Source: Chloromonas sp. AAM2
Taxonomy: Eukaryota; Chlorophyta; Chlorophyceae; Chlamydomonadales; Chlamydomonadaceae
Length of the DNA: 18,145 bases
Direction: 5' to 3'
Assembly (NCBI GenBank): GCA_004335635.1
Contig: QAXH01001673.1
Coordinates: 6,637 to 24,781 of the forward strand
The position numbers and the translations under genes are program-made. Shown in pieces: positions 11,201-17,549 of this stretch. The notes under the pieces are model-generated. The model did not search any database and had not been told where the DNA came from. It saw only the letters and a list, made by a program, of their open reading frames with translations. The first letter of the stretch is position 1, and each line of letters starts with the position of its first letter.

Positions 11201-12347
11201 TCTCCTCTGTCAGCGGTACATGCGTGCGGTGCTTGCATGCCCATGCACATTTGTCGTCAGCACTCGACATATGCACATGCACAACGTCAATACAGCACAA
11301 AACCACGGCCTTAATTTTGCTTGCATGTGTGACAGTTTGTTGCAGCATGTCGAACTTACTTGTCCAGATACGCCAGAAAGTAGTGCTTCATCTCTGTCCG
11401 GACTTGGGCACTGTGAGCATGGGAGCAATTGGGCGTATCGGCATGAACTGGCACTGGCAAGCTTGATGAATTGCTTGACAAACAACGTGTGACAATAACA
11501 TGCACTAGTAACATGTAGGCCTGCTACGTTCCTAAGGTATACGATGCAGCTCGGGACAGCTCGTATTGCTCATGCAACAGCGTGCATGTCTGCATGCATC
11601 TGCCTGACCATCACGTTGGTAGCAAGAGGTTTGCAAGACTTCCCCAGCGTAGGACCGGGAACGCCCCATGCTGATAACAGCCACAGGTAAAGCACACAGC
11701 TTTGCATGCTTCCAGTTGCTGTGGCATTAAGCAGACAAGAAAGCACAGGCCTGTGCCTAGCCTGGCACGACCTCGGCTGACATGATGAGCTATGCATAGC
11801 TCCTGGCTCGTGCATCCCTGTGCATGCCACGTCCCACGTACCTGAGGGTGTGCTCTGTTGCAAGCTTGAGTAAGTTGGTCGCTGCCATGTGCTGTGCATA
11901 CGGTGAAGACGAGTTATCCAAGATCGTCTGCATGGGTGACACAGCATGAACAACACGCTGAAGCAGAACCACTAGGCACAGCTCACACCTCTGTACGTGG
12001 CAGACGTAGCCTGCAGCTGTATGCGTCGCCTGTCAGACTTTGAAACTGAGATTGCCAGACTGCAAAACTTGTGACATGTGGCCGTGCATGCCACAGCTTG
12101 GGTGCCTTGGCCCTCACTTTCAGATGGCCAACATACTCCGTTGACGTTCCAAAGACACCCAGCATTGCCTCCACCTGTGACCGCTCCTGCTGGCTCTGCG
12201 GGCAGGAGCAAAAAGCCAGTAGGGTTCAGAGTCGCATGGGTCTGAAGAGTTACTGGCTGTGGATCATGCATCGCCACTTGCCTGTGCCATGTAGAGGCGC
12301 TCGCACATGGCCTCCAGTTGCGGCAGCTGCTGCAGCAAGTCCCCCAT
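442..12347 (-). CDS. XPO7: Exportin-7 (RanBP16-type nuclear export receptor), 23 exons, C-terminus off the left edge
   Basis: This gene encodes a karyopherin of the importin-beta superfamily that carries proteins out of the nucleus with RanGTP through nuclear pores. Coding exons on the minus strand, in transcription order: 12347-12282, 12195-12118, 11927-11842, 11410-11360, 10687-10504, 9805-9563, 9341-9231, 8556-8368, 7795-7690, 7217-7112, 6664-6487, 6110-5911, 5387-5303, 5059-4901, 4469-4345, 4122-4035, 3432-3232, 2856-2735, 2414-2334, 2021-1919, 1655-1518, 1052-921, 527-442. They total 2918 nt, or 972 codons plus two bases, and every junction keeps phase. Landmarks that match exportin-7 include [85 protein letters not shown] and [10 protein letters not shown]. 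The family is about 1,090 residues long in animals, so roughly the last 115 are missing. Introns not described elsewhere show nothing I can name. The family assignment is near certain; a few splice sites could be off by bases. Confidence 0.95.
807..878 (-). pseudogene. Partial in-frame copy of exportin-7 exon 22
   Basis: This 72-bp stretch repeats the last 24 codons of exon 22 (921-992) with about 10 base differences and 4 changed residues: it reads [20 protein letters not shown] against [20 protein letters not shown]. It ends at the same place, CVQ followed by a GT donor (GTGCAG). No AG acceptor directly precedes it. However, the 42 bp between exon 22 and the copy contain no stop in this frame, so a transcript using the downstream donor would read 921-1052 straight through to 807. 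It is either a decayed local duplication or an alternative longer exon. Confidence 0.8.
1831..1867. repeat. 13-bp tandem repeat, ACAAAATAATGTA type
   Basis: Two perfect copies and a partial third copy of a 13-bp A/T-rich unit lie in intron 20 of the exportin-7 gene. I see no coding or regulatory meaning. Confidence 0.85.
2117..2181. repeat. CTCTGGCAGAA direct repeats
   Basis: Four copies of an 11-bp unit CTCTGGCAGAA (at about 2117, 2128, 2158 and 2170) lie in intron 19 of the exportin-7 gene, next to a GAT microsatellite. Confidence 0.85.
2197..2257. repeat. (GAT)n microsatellite
   Basis: About 15 uninterrupted GAT/ATG triplets at 2211-2256, preceded by imperfect units, lie in intron 19. 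The poly-His, poly-Ser and poly-Met frames they produce on either strand are artefacts of the repeat, not protein. Confidence 0.97.
2334..4469 (-). CDS. XPO7: Exportin-7 exons 15-19: C-terminal half
   Basis: Exons are 4469-4345, 4122-4035, 3432-3232, 2856-2735 and 2414-2334 (residues 615-819). Matches to the family include [63 protein letters not shown] and [11 protein letters not shown]. Exon 17 (3432-3232) is GC-rich, with an Ala/Pro-rich start ([14 protein letters not shown]) where animal proteins have a different loop; its length is within a few residues of theirs, so no exon appears to be missing before it. The intron after exon 18 starts GCAAGT at 2734, a GC-AG intron. Confidence 0.92.
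3578..3624 (-). pseudogene. Partial copy of exportin-7 exon 17
   Basis: These 47 bp match 3379-3425 inside exon 17 with three C/G differences. The copy sits in intron 16, upstream of the parent exon in transcription order. The match stops before the exon's acceptor, so the copy has no splice site and is unlikely to be spliced in. The parent segment is the GC-rich Ala/Pro-rich start of exon 17, which may be prone to slippage. Confidence 0.82.
4167..4213. repeat. Dispersed repeat, copy A
   Basis: About 47 bp (AGGGAAGCCGTCAAAGGACA and onward to ACCGCCCT) resemble 16445-16486, in the same orientation, with a few substitutions and small indels. Copy A is in exportin-7 intron 15 and copy B in the CNB gene. 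Two related copies in unrelated introns suggest a mobile or dispersed element, but its true ends cannot be seen from two copies. Confidence 0.65.
4543..4578. repeat. 12-bp tandem repeat AACGGCGATCCT
   Basis: Three near-perfect copies of a 12-bp unit lie in exportin-7 intron 14. No function is apparent. Confidence 0.85.
4901..7795 (-). CDS. XPO7: Exportin-7 exons 9-14: central HEAT-repeat region
   Basis: Exons are 7795-7690, 7217-7112, 6664-6487, 6110-5911, 5387-5303 and 5059-4901 (residues 337-614). Diagnostic stretches are [77 protein letters not shown] and [12 protein letters not shown]. Split codons at 7690/7217 (Gly), 7112/6664 (Arg) and 5911/5387 (Arg) all resolve to sensible residues, which supports the junctions. 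The donor after exon 11 (CAG/GTTCGT) is weak but keeps the frame. Confidence 0.93.
5709..5780 (-). pseudogene. Partial copy of exportin-7 exon 12 with its donor site
   Basis: About 70 bp repeat the 3' end of exon 12 (5911-5985). The parent reads [15 protein letters not shown] and the copy [15 protein letters not shown], with one codon deleted further upstream. The copy also has a plausible GTGGGT donor at 5708 and lies in the downstream intron. The frame is open, but no AG acceptor is placed to start it as an exon. It is most simply a decayed local duplication; use as an alternative exon end cannot be excluded. Confidence 0.8.
6943..7015. repeat. TGCCCTTTACC / CCTGC short tandem repeats
   Basis: Three copies of CCCTTTACCTGC, two of them followed by GCGCTG, are interleaved with a run of CCTGC pentamers in exportin-7 intron 10. 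The pyrimidine-rich strand is opposite to transcription. Confidence 0.85.
8368..10687 (-). CDS. XPO7: Exportin-7 exons 5-8: HEAT-repeat region
   Basis: Exon 5 (10687-10504, residues 95-155) carries [15 protein letters not shown] and ends LRILNMLVQ. Exon 6 (9805-9563, residues 156-236) starts EMNTPTHG and carries [11 protein letters not shown], then [20 protein letters not shown]. Exon 7 (9341-9231, residues 237-273) starts [14 protein letters not shown]. Exon 8 (8556-8368, residues 274-336) carries [15 protein letters not shown] and [18 protein letters not shown]. The order and spacing match exportin-7 and no other exportin that I know. Exon 6, at 243 bp, is the longest found. Acceptors are CAG or TAG, and the donors in this group are all GT. 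Confidence 0.94.
8775..9143. mobile_element. Candidate MITE/foldback element with inverted termini
   Basis: A 369-bp segment of exportin-7 intron 7 is bounded by perfect 12-bp inverted repeats (TGCTCCAAACTA at 8775-8786 and its complement at 9132-9143). After two or three unmatched bases, both ends continue with TGCG. Inside, motifs of the type TTTGCGAACCGG, GCGCTCC and GCGAGCCTAACTGG recur near both ends, as expected of subterminal repeats. It has no coding capacity. I do not see a clear target-site duplication (the flanks are GAGGCCAC and ATACGGT), which lowers confidence that it is a transposon. Confidence 0.55.
10350..10396 (-). pseudogene. Partial copy of the 3' end of exportin-7 exon 5
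   Basis: The copy reads [13 protein letters not shown], where exon 5 ends [13 protein letters not shown] (10504-10542). The donor has decayed from GT to GC, followed by CAGACAGG. It lies in the downstream intron. Looser similarity between about 10246-10270 and 10436-10460 (CAGCCTGCCC(A/C)ATCCTT) suggests that a larger segment around the donor was once duplicated. Confidence 0.75.
11360..12347 (-). CDS. XPO7: Exportin-7 exons 1-4: start codon and importin-beta N-terminal (Ran-binding) region
   Basis: Exon 1 (12347-12282) encodes residues 1-22, starting [20 protein letters not shown]. The ATG has A at -3 and G at +4, and an in-frame TGA stands six codons upstream, so this start is well supported unless a spliced leader exon adds to it. 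Exon 2 (12195-12118, residues 23-48), exon 3 (11927-11842, residues 49-76) and the 51-bp exon 4 (11410-11360, residues 78-93) complete the N-terminal helices ([30 protein letters not shown]). In this family that region is the importin-beta N-terminal domain that contacts RanGTP. Intron 1 starts GCAAGT instead of GT. The acceptor of exon 4 is the TCACAG ending at 11411; a closer AG at about 11395 would break the frame. Confidence 0.9.
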
Positions 12348-12890
12348 GATGGGCAATTCGCTTCAGGAGAGGCTAGGGCTTCTCGCGGACAAACTCCAAG
12401 GATTATCGATTGGTGCTTTGTTTGCAGTATGGCTGTTCGTTCATCCTCAGAAGAACGGGCTGACTCCCGTAATCACAGATCTGGGATTGCGTGGTCGATC
12501 ATGCAACCGACATGATCCGAAGAGGGCGGTGGAACTGTTGGGGAGGTGGCACAGGAGAGGTCATAGCACTGCCAGGTCGAGCCTCTCAAGTTTGTCAAGT
12601 TTGGGCTCATCACGTGTATAATCGCAACCGCTAACTGCAATCTGGAGGTGGTAGCTTGCTGAAGTGTCTGAGCCAGATGCGCAACAGCCAGATGCGGAAC
12701 AGGAAAGCCCGCGGCATAGGCAGGTTTGGACCAGATGACCGGGGTGCTGTTGCTGAGACTGTCACAACGTGCTGTTGCAGTGCGCTGGCAACTCATGCTG
12801 CTGGCGCGGCTCAAGCGTCGTTCAATCATAACCGGCGCATTTGCTTGCATGCAGGGGCCTGGCTTGCTCTGGGTGATGTGGCTTGGGTCA

Positions 12891-12937
12891 CCTCAGCCTG
12901 TTCCTGTCTGGAGCCCAGGCTAACAAACAGGCTGAGG
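12891..12937. other. Perfect 12-bp inverted repeat (hairpin)
   Basis: CCTCAGCCTGTT at 12891-12902 is exactly complementary to AACAGGCTGAGG at 12926-12937. The 23-base loop contains a smaller CTGG/CCAG pair. The hairpin stands between two divergent genes. There is no T-run after it, so it is not a typical terminator. Confidence 0.7.
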
Positions 12938-13152
12938 GGACGCCCAACAAATGCTTCGCGGGGGATGCAGGGGATCAGCAAAAGTCAGTGTGCAAGGATC
13001 AAAGGGCTCAAAACTCTCGAAGAATCAAAGAGTTTGGCGGGGGAGTTGAAGGCAGTTCAGCTGGTCTTTGCCAAAGGACCCTGTCTTTGACAGTGCCTTT
13101 GAACTGTCGGCCAGCACATACATGAGCCGTAGCAGCAGCATAGCCTTGCTGC

Positions 13153-13194
13153 TCATTCATTCATTCACTCACTCATTCATTCACTTCATTCACA
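13153..13194. repeat. (ATTC)n-type microsatellite
   Basis: Imperfect TCAT/TCAC tetranucleotides run through this short stretch of the intergenic region. Confidence 0.9.
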
Positions 13195-13732
13195 GCAAGT
13201 GCAGTCAGCCAAGTCAAGACTAACTGTAGAGCTAGACCAGCACTTCTCAGCTCCCCTTGTCAGGTAGTGCTTCGGGCGCAAAAAGTACCTTTGCTAAGGT
13301 TCACTCTCTTCAAGCAGGGATACACGTGCACAACCGTGTTGTCCAATCTTAGACCATGAGTACACCGGTAGGGAGCACTCGTCACATGAAGACCATGTAA
13401 GTGCAGTGGCGGGTCTGGTGTTAGTCGGATGGCAGGTCATGATCTCAAACATGCACACGCATCACGCATCATAGGCGGTTGTGAAGGATTAACGACACGC
13501 CAAGGTTACCGTACTACGGAGAAAAGCCGTTTCAGCCAAACGCTGGACATCACCAGAACACGGCAAAACACTGATTCGCGCACGCTTGCGCATCTTTGCA
13601 ACTCCATGATTCACTTGAGATTTGTTGAGTTTAGTCGGTCCTGCTACAGCTGAAACAAGCCCGGGCAATGAGCACAGTCTGCGCGATTCTTGCGACTACT
13701 GATGGGGTTTGAAGGATTTGCCAGTTGTTCTG

Positions 13733-16700
13733 ATGATCAGCACGCTTCGGATTGACCCAGAAAGCCCTACAGGCCGGCGACAATCAGCGAAAGCAAACGA
13801 CAAAAATGAAGACCTTTTAAAGGCTGCGGCCACACCAAGAGATAAGCGAACACCTCAGCAGGTGAGTCTGCCACACTTCGCCATCGTTCTGTATGCGACG
13901 GTTACCCCCCGCACCGTACGTGGATTCATCAGCTCTCTCAGCGAGCTGTTGTGCATGGACATGAATGGATTAGACATGCTGGGAGTTCGTTCAGTTCGTA
14001 AGGCATGCAGCTACTGCTGCCTTTTGAATCTGGGTGCATGCAACGTCATTGACCACGCAGGTATTGAAGCTCTCAGCATGGGTGTCTTCTCTTCCAGACA
14101 TGAAGGGCTTAAGCCCTCCAGCCGTTCACAGCGTCGTGCAACAACTATGTGAGTTGGTCATGTGAAGCTGGTTTGAGGCGACCATGTGCAGGGCAAGGAG
14201 AACTGGGCTTTGGAAGCAAGCAACACACACCTGATTGAAAATCAGCAAATGGTTGAGACGGGCGTCAGACTTCACGTCACAAAGCGATGGTAGGCCAGAT
14301 CACCAAGTGACCAAATGCTCAAGAACTTGCGCAATGGGGCGACTGATTTCTGAACACGTCCTTGCACAATCGTCCAGTTGAGCGGCTGGGCAGAGTAAAC
14401 ATGCACTCCCCCCCAGCGGAATGGGCTGATTTGCTTTCCAGTCAGACGCCAGTGTCACAAAATCAAGTCACGTGATTTCCCAAAACCTCCTGGTCACCAA
14501 CGCTGGACAGACCAGGTTGTCACATCGAACAAAATCATGTGACCAATACCATCTTTCAGTTGTAAGTTGGCGGTTTGTTTGCAGTTTCCGTTGAGCTCCA
14601 CCTGGGCCAGGCTCTGTACCGCGCCGGGGACCCAGCTGATTGGTATTACCTGATTCTGGATGGGTCCGTGGTACTCACTGACCAGAGGGAGCCAGATGAT
14701 AGTGAGTGAAAAAGCAACAATCAGCACTGATTGGCTAAGTTTGTATATACATATATAGTACCAAATCGTCAGCGAATTTCGGAACCCGATGGTAACAGTT
14801 ACGAATCAGGTGATTGGCTGTTTGAGTTTTTGGAATTTACGAACCTCGGGTTTGCATTTGCACATTTTCGTAGTCGGAACGGCATTGAAGCCACCAAACC
14901 ACTTTTCTTGAGCCATCCATATCAGGCGAGTACGTAGCACCTGACCAACGTATGCGGGGCAGACCAAAGATCTTCTCCCATCTTTCAGCTTGCACACCAA
15001 AAACCTGGGTTGCGTGGACATGTGCAAAACAACACAAACATGTGCAAAACAAAACAGGTGCATTTGAAGATTCCCTTCTTGCTTGATGGCGCAGGCAATG
15101 ACCCAGAGGTCGGTTTCCAGGGCCCCAACACGTGCTTTGGCGAGGAGGAGATTCTGTGCAGCAGCCGGCGTGCCTTCACCGCAAGTGCAGCGGAACTCAC
15201 TGTCACGCTGCTCAGACTGCCCATGGTCGAGTACAAAAAGGTGATAACTGCACCTTTGAAGTAAAGCAGCAAGTGTAAAATGTGAAAGCAAGTAACAAGT
15301 ATTCAACCTAAACAGACAATTGCCCCCTATGTGAGAAAATTAGTATAGTGGACAGCAGGGTAAGGGAGGGGATTTGCAGGAAGACTCATCATCATCACAG
15401 TACATAGCTTTGTTGTGTGTAACTGACAGCGGCTAAACTGTCCAACTGTGACATTGGTGTAACGGACACACGTTTTTTTCACACATAATTGCAGACGTTG
15501 GAGGACGTTCACATCGCTGCCTTTGAAGCCAAGGTGGCCTTCCTGGCGTCCCTGTCGCCAATCAAGCCGCTCAAGGTACGGTTCAGGCTGAGGGTGATCA
15601 GGGTGATCAAGGTACGATTCAGGGGGATCAGGGTGAGGCTCAGAGCACGAGTCAGGCCATTGCAAGCCTCAAGCACGTGACGTTCACAACCTGCATGGAG
15701 ATAGCGTGCACGATGTTGTTGTTGTTGTTGTTGGTGGTGGTGTTGGTGTTTACATGGCCTTTAGTCCGGGGAGGACTGCTCAGCAGGAGCAAGGGGGGAG
15801 GGAAAGTAGGTGACGAGTCAGGCCATTGTAAGCCTCAAGCACGTGACGATGAAATCATGCAAGTAAGTGCAACTCCAGCAAGTAGGATGAGGACTACGAT
15901 CCAAAACAAAGTACAACATCACCCGGACTGTGGCTTTTGTGTCAGGACTTCTGTGTTCTTTAATCTTTGTGCCTTGCAGCTGCCTTCTGTTGCTCAGGGT
16001 TGTCTCTTGCATGGCTTGCTAGCGTTCGCGCTCGCTGCATGTGGACCCCCTGATGTAAATGAGATATCTATATATACATAGATTTCCAGTGCGTGGTCGG
16101 CTGCGTAGCAAGGAGCAGTCGTGTAACCCACCTTCTTTAGCCAAAGACAAGTCGTACACACACACCATGCATCGGATACTAGCAACACGAGCATCTAATG
16201 TAATCGTATAATCATACACCATAACAACTGAATTATGTACCGTATGCTGCGGTTGTGTGCTTCAGGACGAGGTGGTTCGTAAGCTGTGCCCGTGTTTCAG
16301 TGTGGTGCACTTCAGCAAAGGAGACGTGGTCGTGAGGCAGGGAGAGAAGGCGGATGGTGAGCCTGGGGCTAGAGTAGGACTGGGTTCGGGTTGGGATTGT
16401 TTTCTAGGGGGCTACAAGGCAGGTAGTCAAAGGCGCTTTGCATCAGGGAAACCGTCACAGGACACGGACGGGATGTGTACCGCCCTAACCTACCCTGAGC
16501 AAGGAATGATCAAACTCACGAAATTGCCAAGGACTGCTGGTACTAAGTCCGAAACCCCGGTCGTCACCTGGATTTGAATCTAGGTCTGTCACCTTTGGTG
16601 CCAGAACCCAGGTGGTGAGGCTGGGGTAACTGCAGAAGCCTGGTGAGGCCTGTAGATGTTTTGTCCAGGTGGTCAAGTCACTTTCCTGTCCTTAGCTTGA

Positions 16701-16936
16701 GTGCATGTTCAGGCACGAAGCTGGCAGTGACGTAGAATGTCAAACTTTCGTCCTTTTGTGTTCATCTCAACTTTCATCTACGGAGGCTCTCAAGTGATGG
16801 GCATCTGATGGTTTTCTGCATCCCTCTCAAACCACACTATATAGGGGTATCAAGCTTTGCTGGGTGCCATGGGATGTGCTCTTCCTATGTGCATGCAGCC
16901 ATGTATGCGATCCGGGCGGGGACGTGCGGTGTGCTG
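13733..16936 (+). CDS. Cyclic-nucleotide-binding domain protein, at least 7 exons, C-terminal part not resolved
   Basis: Coding exons: 13733-13861, 14061-14148, 14585-14701, 15095-15240, 15495-15575, 16266-16356, 16899-16936. They total 690 nt (230 codons), with all phases matching. Residues 1-43 are a polar, basic leader (RIDPESPTGRRQSAK) ending TPRDKRTPQQ, a lead-in I associate with algal multi-CNB proteins. CNB domain 1 spans about residues 44-160: VVQQLFSVELHLGQ, then ALYRAGDPADWYYLILDGSV, then a phosphate-binding cassette FGEEEILCSSRRAFT (Glu128, Arg136/137). CNB domain 2 starts with FEAKVAFLASLSPIKPLK, DEVVRKLCPCFSVVHFSKGD and RQGEKADAMYAIRAGTCGVL, and its cassette is not found in the window. 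Such domains bind cAMP or cGMP in kinases, channels and regulators; whether this protein binds nucleotide, and its partners, are unknown. An in-frame stop at 13700 limits the first exon. ATG 13733 is in a poor context, and CAG at 13740 could instead be an acceptor for an upstream exon. Confidence 0.82.
14149..14584 (+). other. Intron 2 of the CNB gene
   Basis: A strong GTGAGT donor follows T14148 and a TTTGCAG acceptor ends at 14584. The split Phe codon (T/TT) joins QQL to FSVELHLGQ. Palindromic TCACGTGA (about 14469) and short inverted segments (CCTGGTC/GACCAGG) lie within it; no gene is seen. Confidence 0.75.
15648..15682. repeat. 35-bp direct repeat, copy 1
   Basis: CGAGTCAGGCCATTGCAAGC and the following 15 bp, including CACGTGACG, recur at 15814-15848 with a single mismatch, 166 bp downstream. 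Confidence 0.9.
15713..15775. repeat. GTT-repeat cassette, copy 1
   Basis: A GTTGTTG/GTGGTG run is followed by TTTACATGGCCTTTAGTCCGG and GGAGG. The same arrangement recurs at 16975-17033, so the unit is a dispersed repeat and not just a microsatellite. Confidence 0.8.
15814..15848. repeat. 35-bp direct repeat, copy 2
   Basis: Second copy of the 15648-15682 unit (34 of 35 bases identical). The two copies flank the first GTT cassette, so the pair brackets it. Confidence 0.9.
16445..16486. repeat. Dispersed repeat, copy B
   Basis: Related to 4167-4213 in the same orientation (AGGGAAACCGTCACAGGACA through ACCGCCCT). It lies in intron 6 of the CNB gene. About 90 bp further on, the minus strand contains GATTCAAATCC, which fits a pol III B box, so a tRNA-derived short interspersed element is conceivable; I cannot place an A box. 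Confidence 0.65.
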
Positions 16937-16974
16937 GTGAGTGCCGACCATGCCATGAGAAGCATGCGCCCCGT

Positions 16975-17033
16975 ATTGTTGTTGCTGTTGTCGGTTACAT
17001 GGCCTTTACATGGTCCGGGGAGGTGTACTGGTG
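16975..17033. repeat. GTT-repeat cassette, copy 2
   Basis: The TTGTTGTTGCTGTTG run followed by GTTACATGGCCTTTACATGG and TCCGGGGAGG matches 15713-15775. It ends GTACTGGTGAGTG, which resembles the end and donor of exon 7 (GTGCTGGTGAGTG). Confidence 0.75.
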
Positions 17034-17390
17034 AGTGTGTGAGCATGCTCAGCTGTTGATGCAATTAGCCTAGCTCGAGGCACTGCAACTTCATGGCTTG
17101 TTTGACAACAGTATACACAAAACAGGTGGAGTGGTGGAAGGCACCAGGTACTGGAGCGTTCACGCTCGTTGTGTCTGGGCCTGCCTGTTGTCGCTCTGTT
17201 ATGGGCGCCAGTGTCGTTGTTCTTGCTTGAAGTGCCCTGGAGAATGGCAAAGTTTTCTCAGGGAGCCCTTGGATGCCCGCCGGCTCTGACTTGGTTGCTT
17301 CTTGCCGATGTTTGTGACCCGGCTGCGTGTCGGCGGGCCGGGCTGCCAGCCGACGGGCGGAAATCTGGCCATCACACCGCTCGCGTTCTG

Positions 17391-17397
17391 TATAAGG
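17391..17397 (+). promoter_or_regulatory. TATA-like element upstream of the 5S gene
   Basis: TATAAGG begins 39 bp before the predicted 5S start. Plant 5S genes have a TATA-like box near -28, so the spacing is longer than usual and the assignment is tentative. The 12-mer ATCACACCGCTC just before it (17371-17382) also occurs inside the 5S gene at 17438-17449. Confidence 0.35.
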
Positions 17398-17429
17398 GGA
17401 CATGATGGCAAAATTCCACTGGGTCTGTC

Positions 17430-17549
17430 ATGCTACGATCACACCGCTCAGAACAGACCCGCTCTCATTAGAACTCGGAAGTCAACTTGAGCTGGGCTGC
17501 CTCAGTACTGGGGAGAGAGATCACCTGGGAACCCGCAGTGTCGTAGTGT
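17430..17549 (+). rRNA. 5S ribosomal RNA gene
   Basis: The 120-nt length is exactly that of eukaryotic 5S rRNA, the RNA polymerase III product of the large ribosomal subunit. The ends ATGCTACGA (17430-17438) and TCGTAGTGT (17541-17549) form a nine-pair helix I, including G-U pairs. The conserved core ATTAGAACTCGGAAGTCAA (loop B to the A-box) sits at 17467-17485. GCTGGGCT and CAGTACTGG follow at the expected places, then ATCACCTGGGAACC, the C-box region. GCTCAG (17446-17451) can pair with TTGAGC (17487-17492) as helix II, which indicates a maintained fold although several bases differ from common algal sequences. It stands alone here. It could be a functional dispersed gene or a recent 5S-derived copy. 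Confidence 0.88.

Larger units (their letters stand above)
12348..13732. promoter_or_regulatory. Shared upstream region of two divergent genes
   Basis: About 1.4 kb separates the exportin-7 start codon (minus strand) from the likely start of the CNB gene (plus strand), so both promoters and 5' untranslated parts should lie here. Several open frames of 60-144 codons exist, but none resembles a known protein or joins in phase to the flanking exons. I see no convincing TATA box. The region holds a 12-bp inverted repeat (12891-12937), a tandem AGCCAGATGCGCAAC-like pair near 12671 and an ATTC microsatellite. Non-coding first exons cannot be excluded. Confidence 0.6.
15576..16265 (+). other. Intron 5 of the CNB gene, repeat-rich
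   Basis: The GTACGG donor after CTCAAG and the TTCAG acceptor at 16265 are phase 0 and join KPLK to DEVV, continuous within the CNB fold. The donor neighbourhood CAAGGTACGGTTCAGG is repeated about 35 bp downstream as CAAGGTACGATTCAGG. The intron also carries a GTT microsatellite and a 35-bp direct repeat pair, listed separately. Open frames in this intron lack protein-like signals. Confidence 0.75.
16937..17429 (+). other. No further exon resolved; intron or 3' flank of the CNB gene
   Basis: A good GTGAGT donor follows exon 7, so the transcript should continue. I could not find the rest of CNB domain 2 (strand-rich middle and an FGE-type cassette). A CAG acceptor at 17125 would allow VEWWKAPG in frame, but this does not resemble the fold. 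The stretch contains the second GTT cassette. Confidence 0.5.

Noticed and set aside
12429..12515. Plus-strand ATG frame starting MAVRSSSEERADSRNHRSG as a first exon of the CNB gene
   Set aside because: No good in-phase donor or protein resemblance; it lies immediately upstream of the exportin-7 start on the other strand and may be chance.
12656..13090. Plus-strand open frame of 144 codons in the intergenic region
   Set aside because: The composition and motifs are not protein-like, no homology is recognised, and it contains the DNA hairpin in an arbitrary frame.
14098..14148. Acceptor at TTCCAG (14097) as the start of CNB exon 2
   Set aside because: It would break the phase with exon 1 and leave only 16 bp for an intron; starting at 14061 gives a continuous frame into the CNB fold.
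16550..16680. tRNA gene on the minus strand around the B-box-like GATTCAAATCC
   Set aside because: I could not fold an acceptor stem, D arm or anticodon arm; at most it is part of a tRNA-derived repeat.
17126..17147. Candidate CNB exon reading VEWWKAPG after a CAG acceptor
   Set aside because: It keeps phase but does not fit the expected strand pattern after GTCGVL, and its acceptor lacks a pyrimidine tract.
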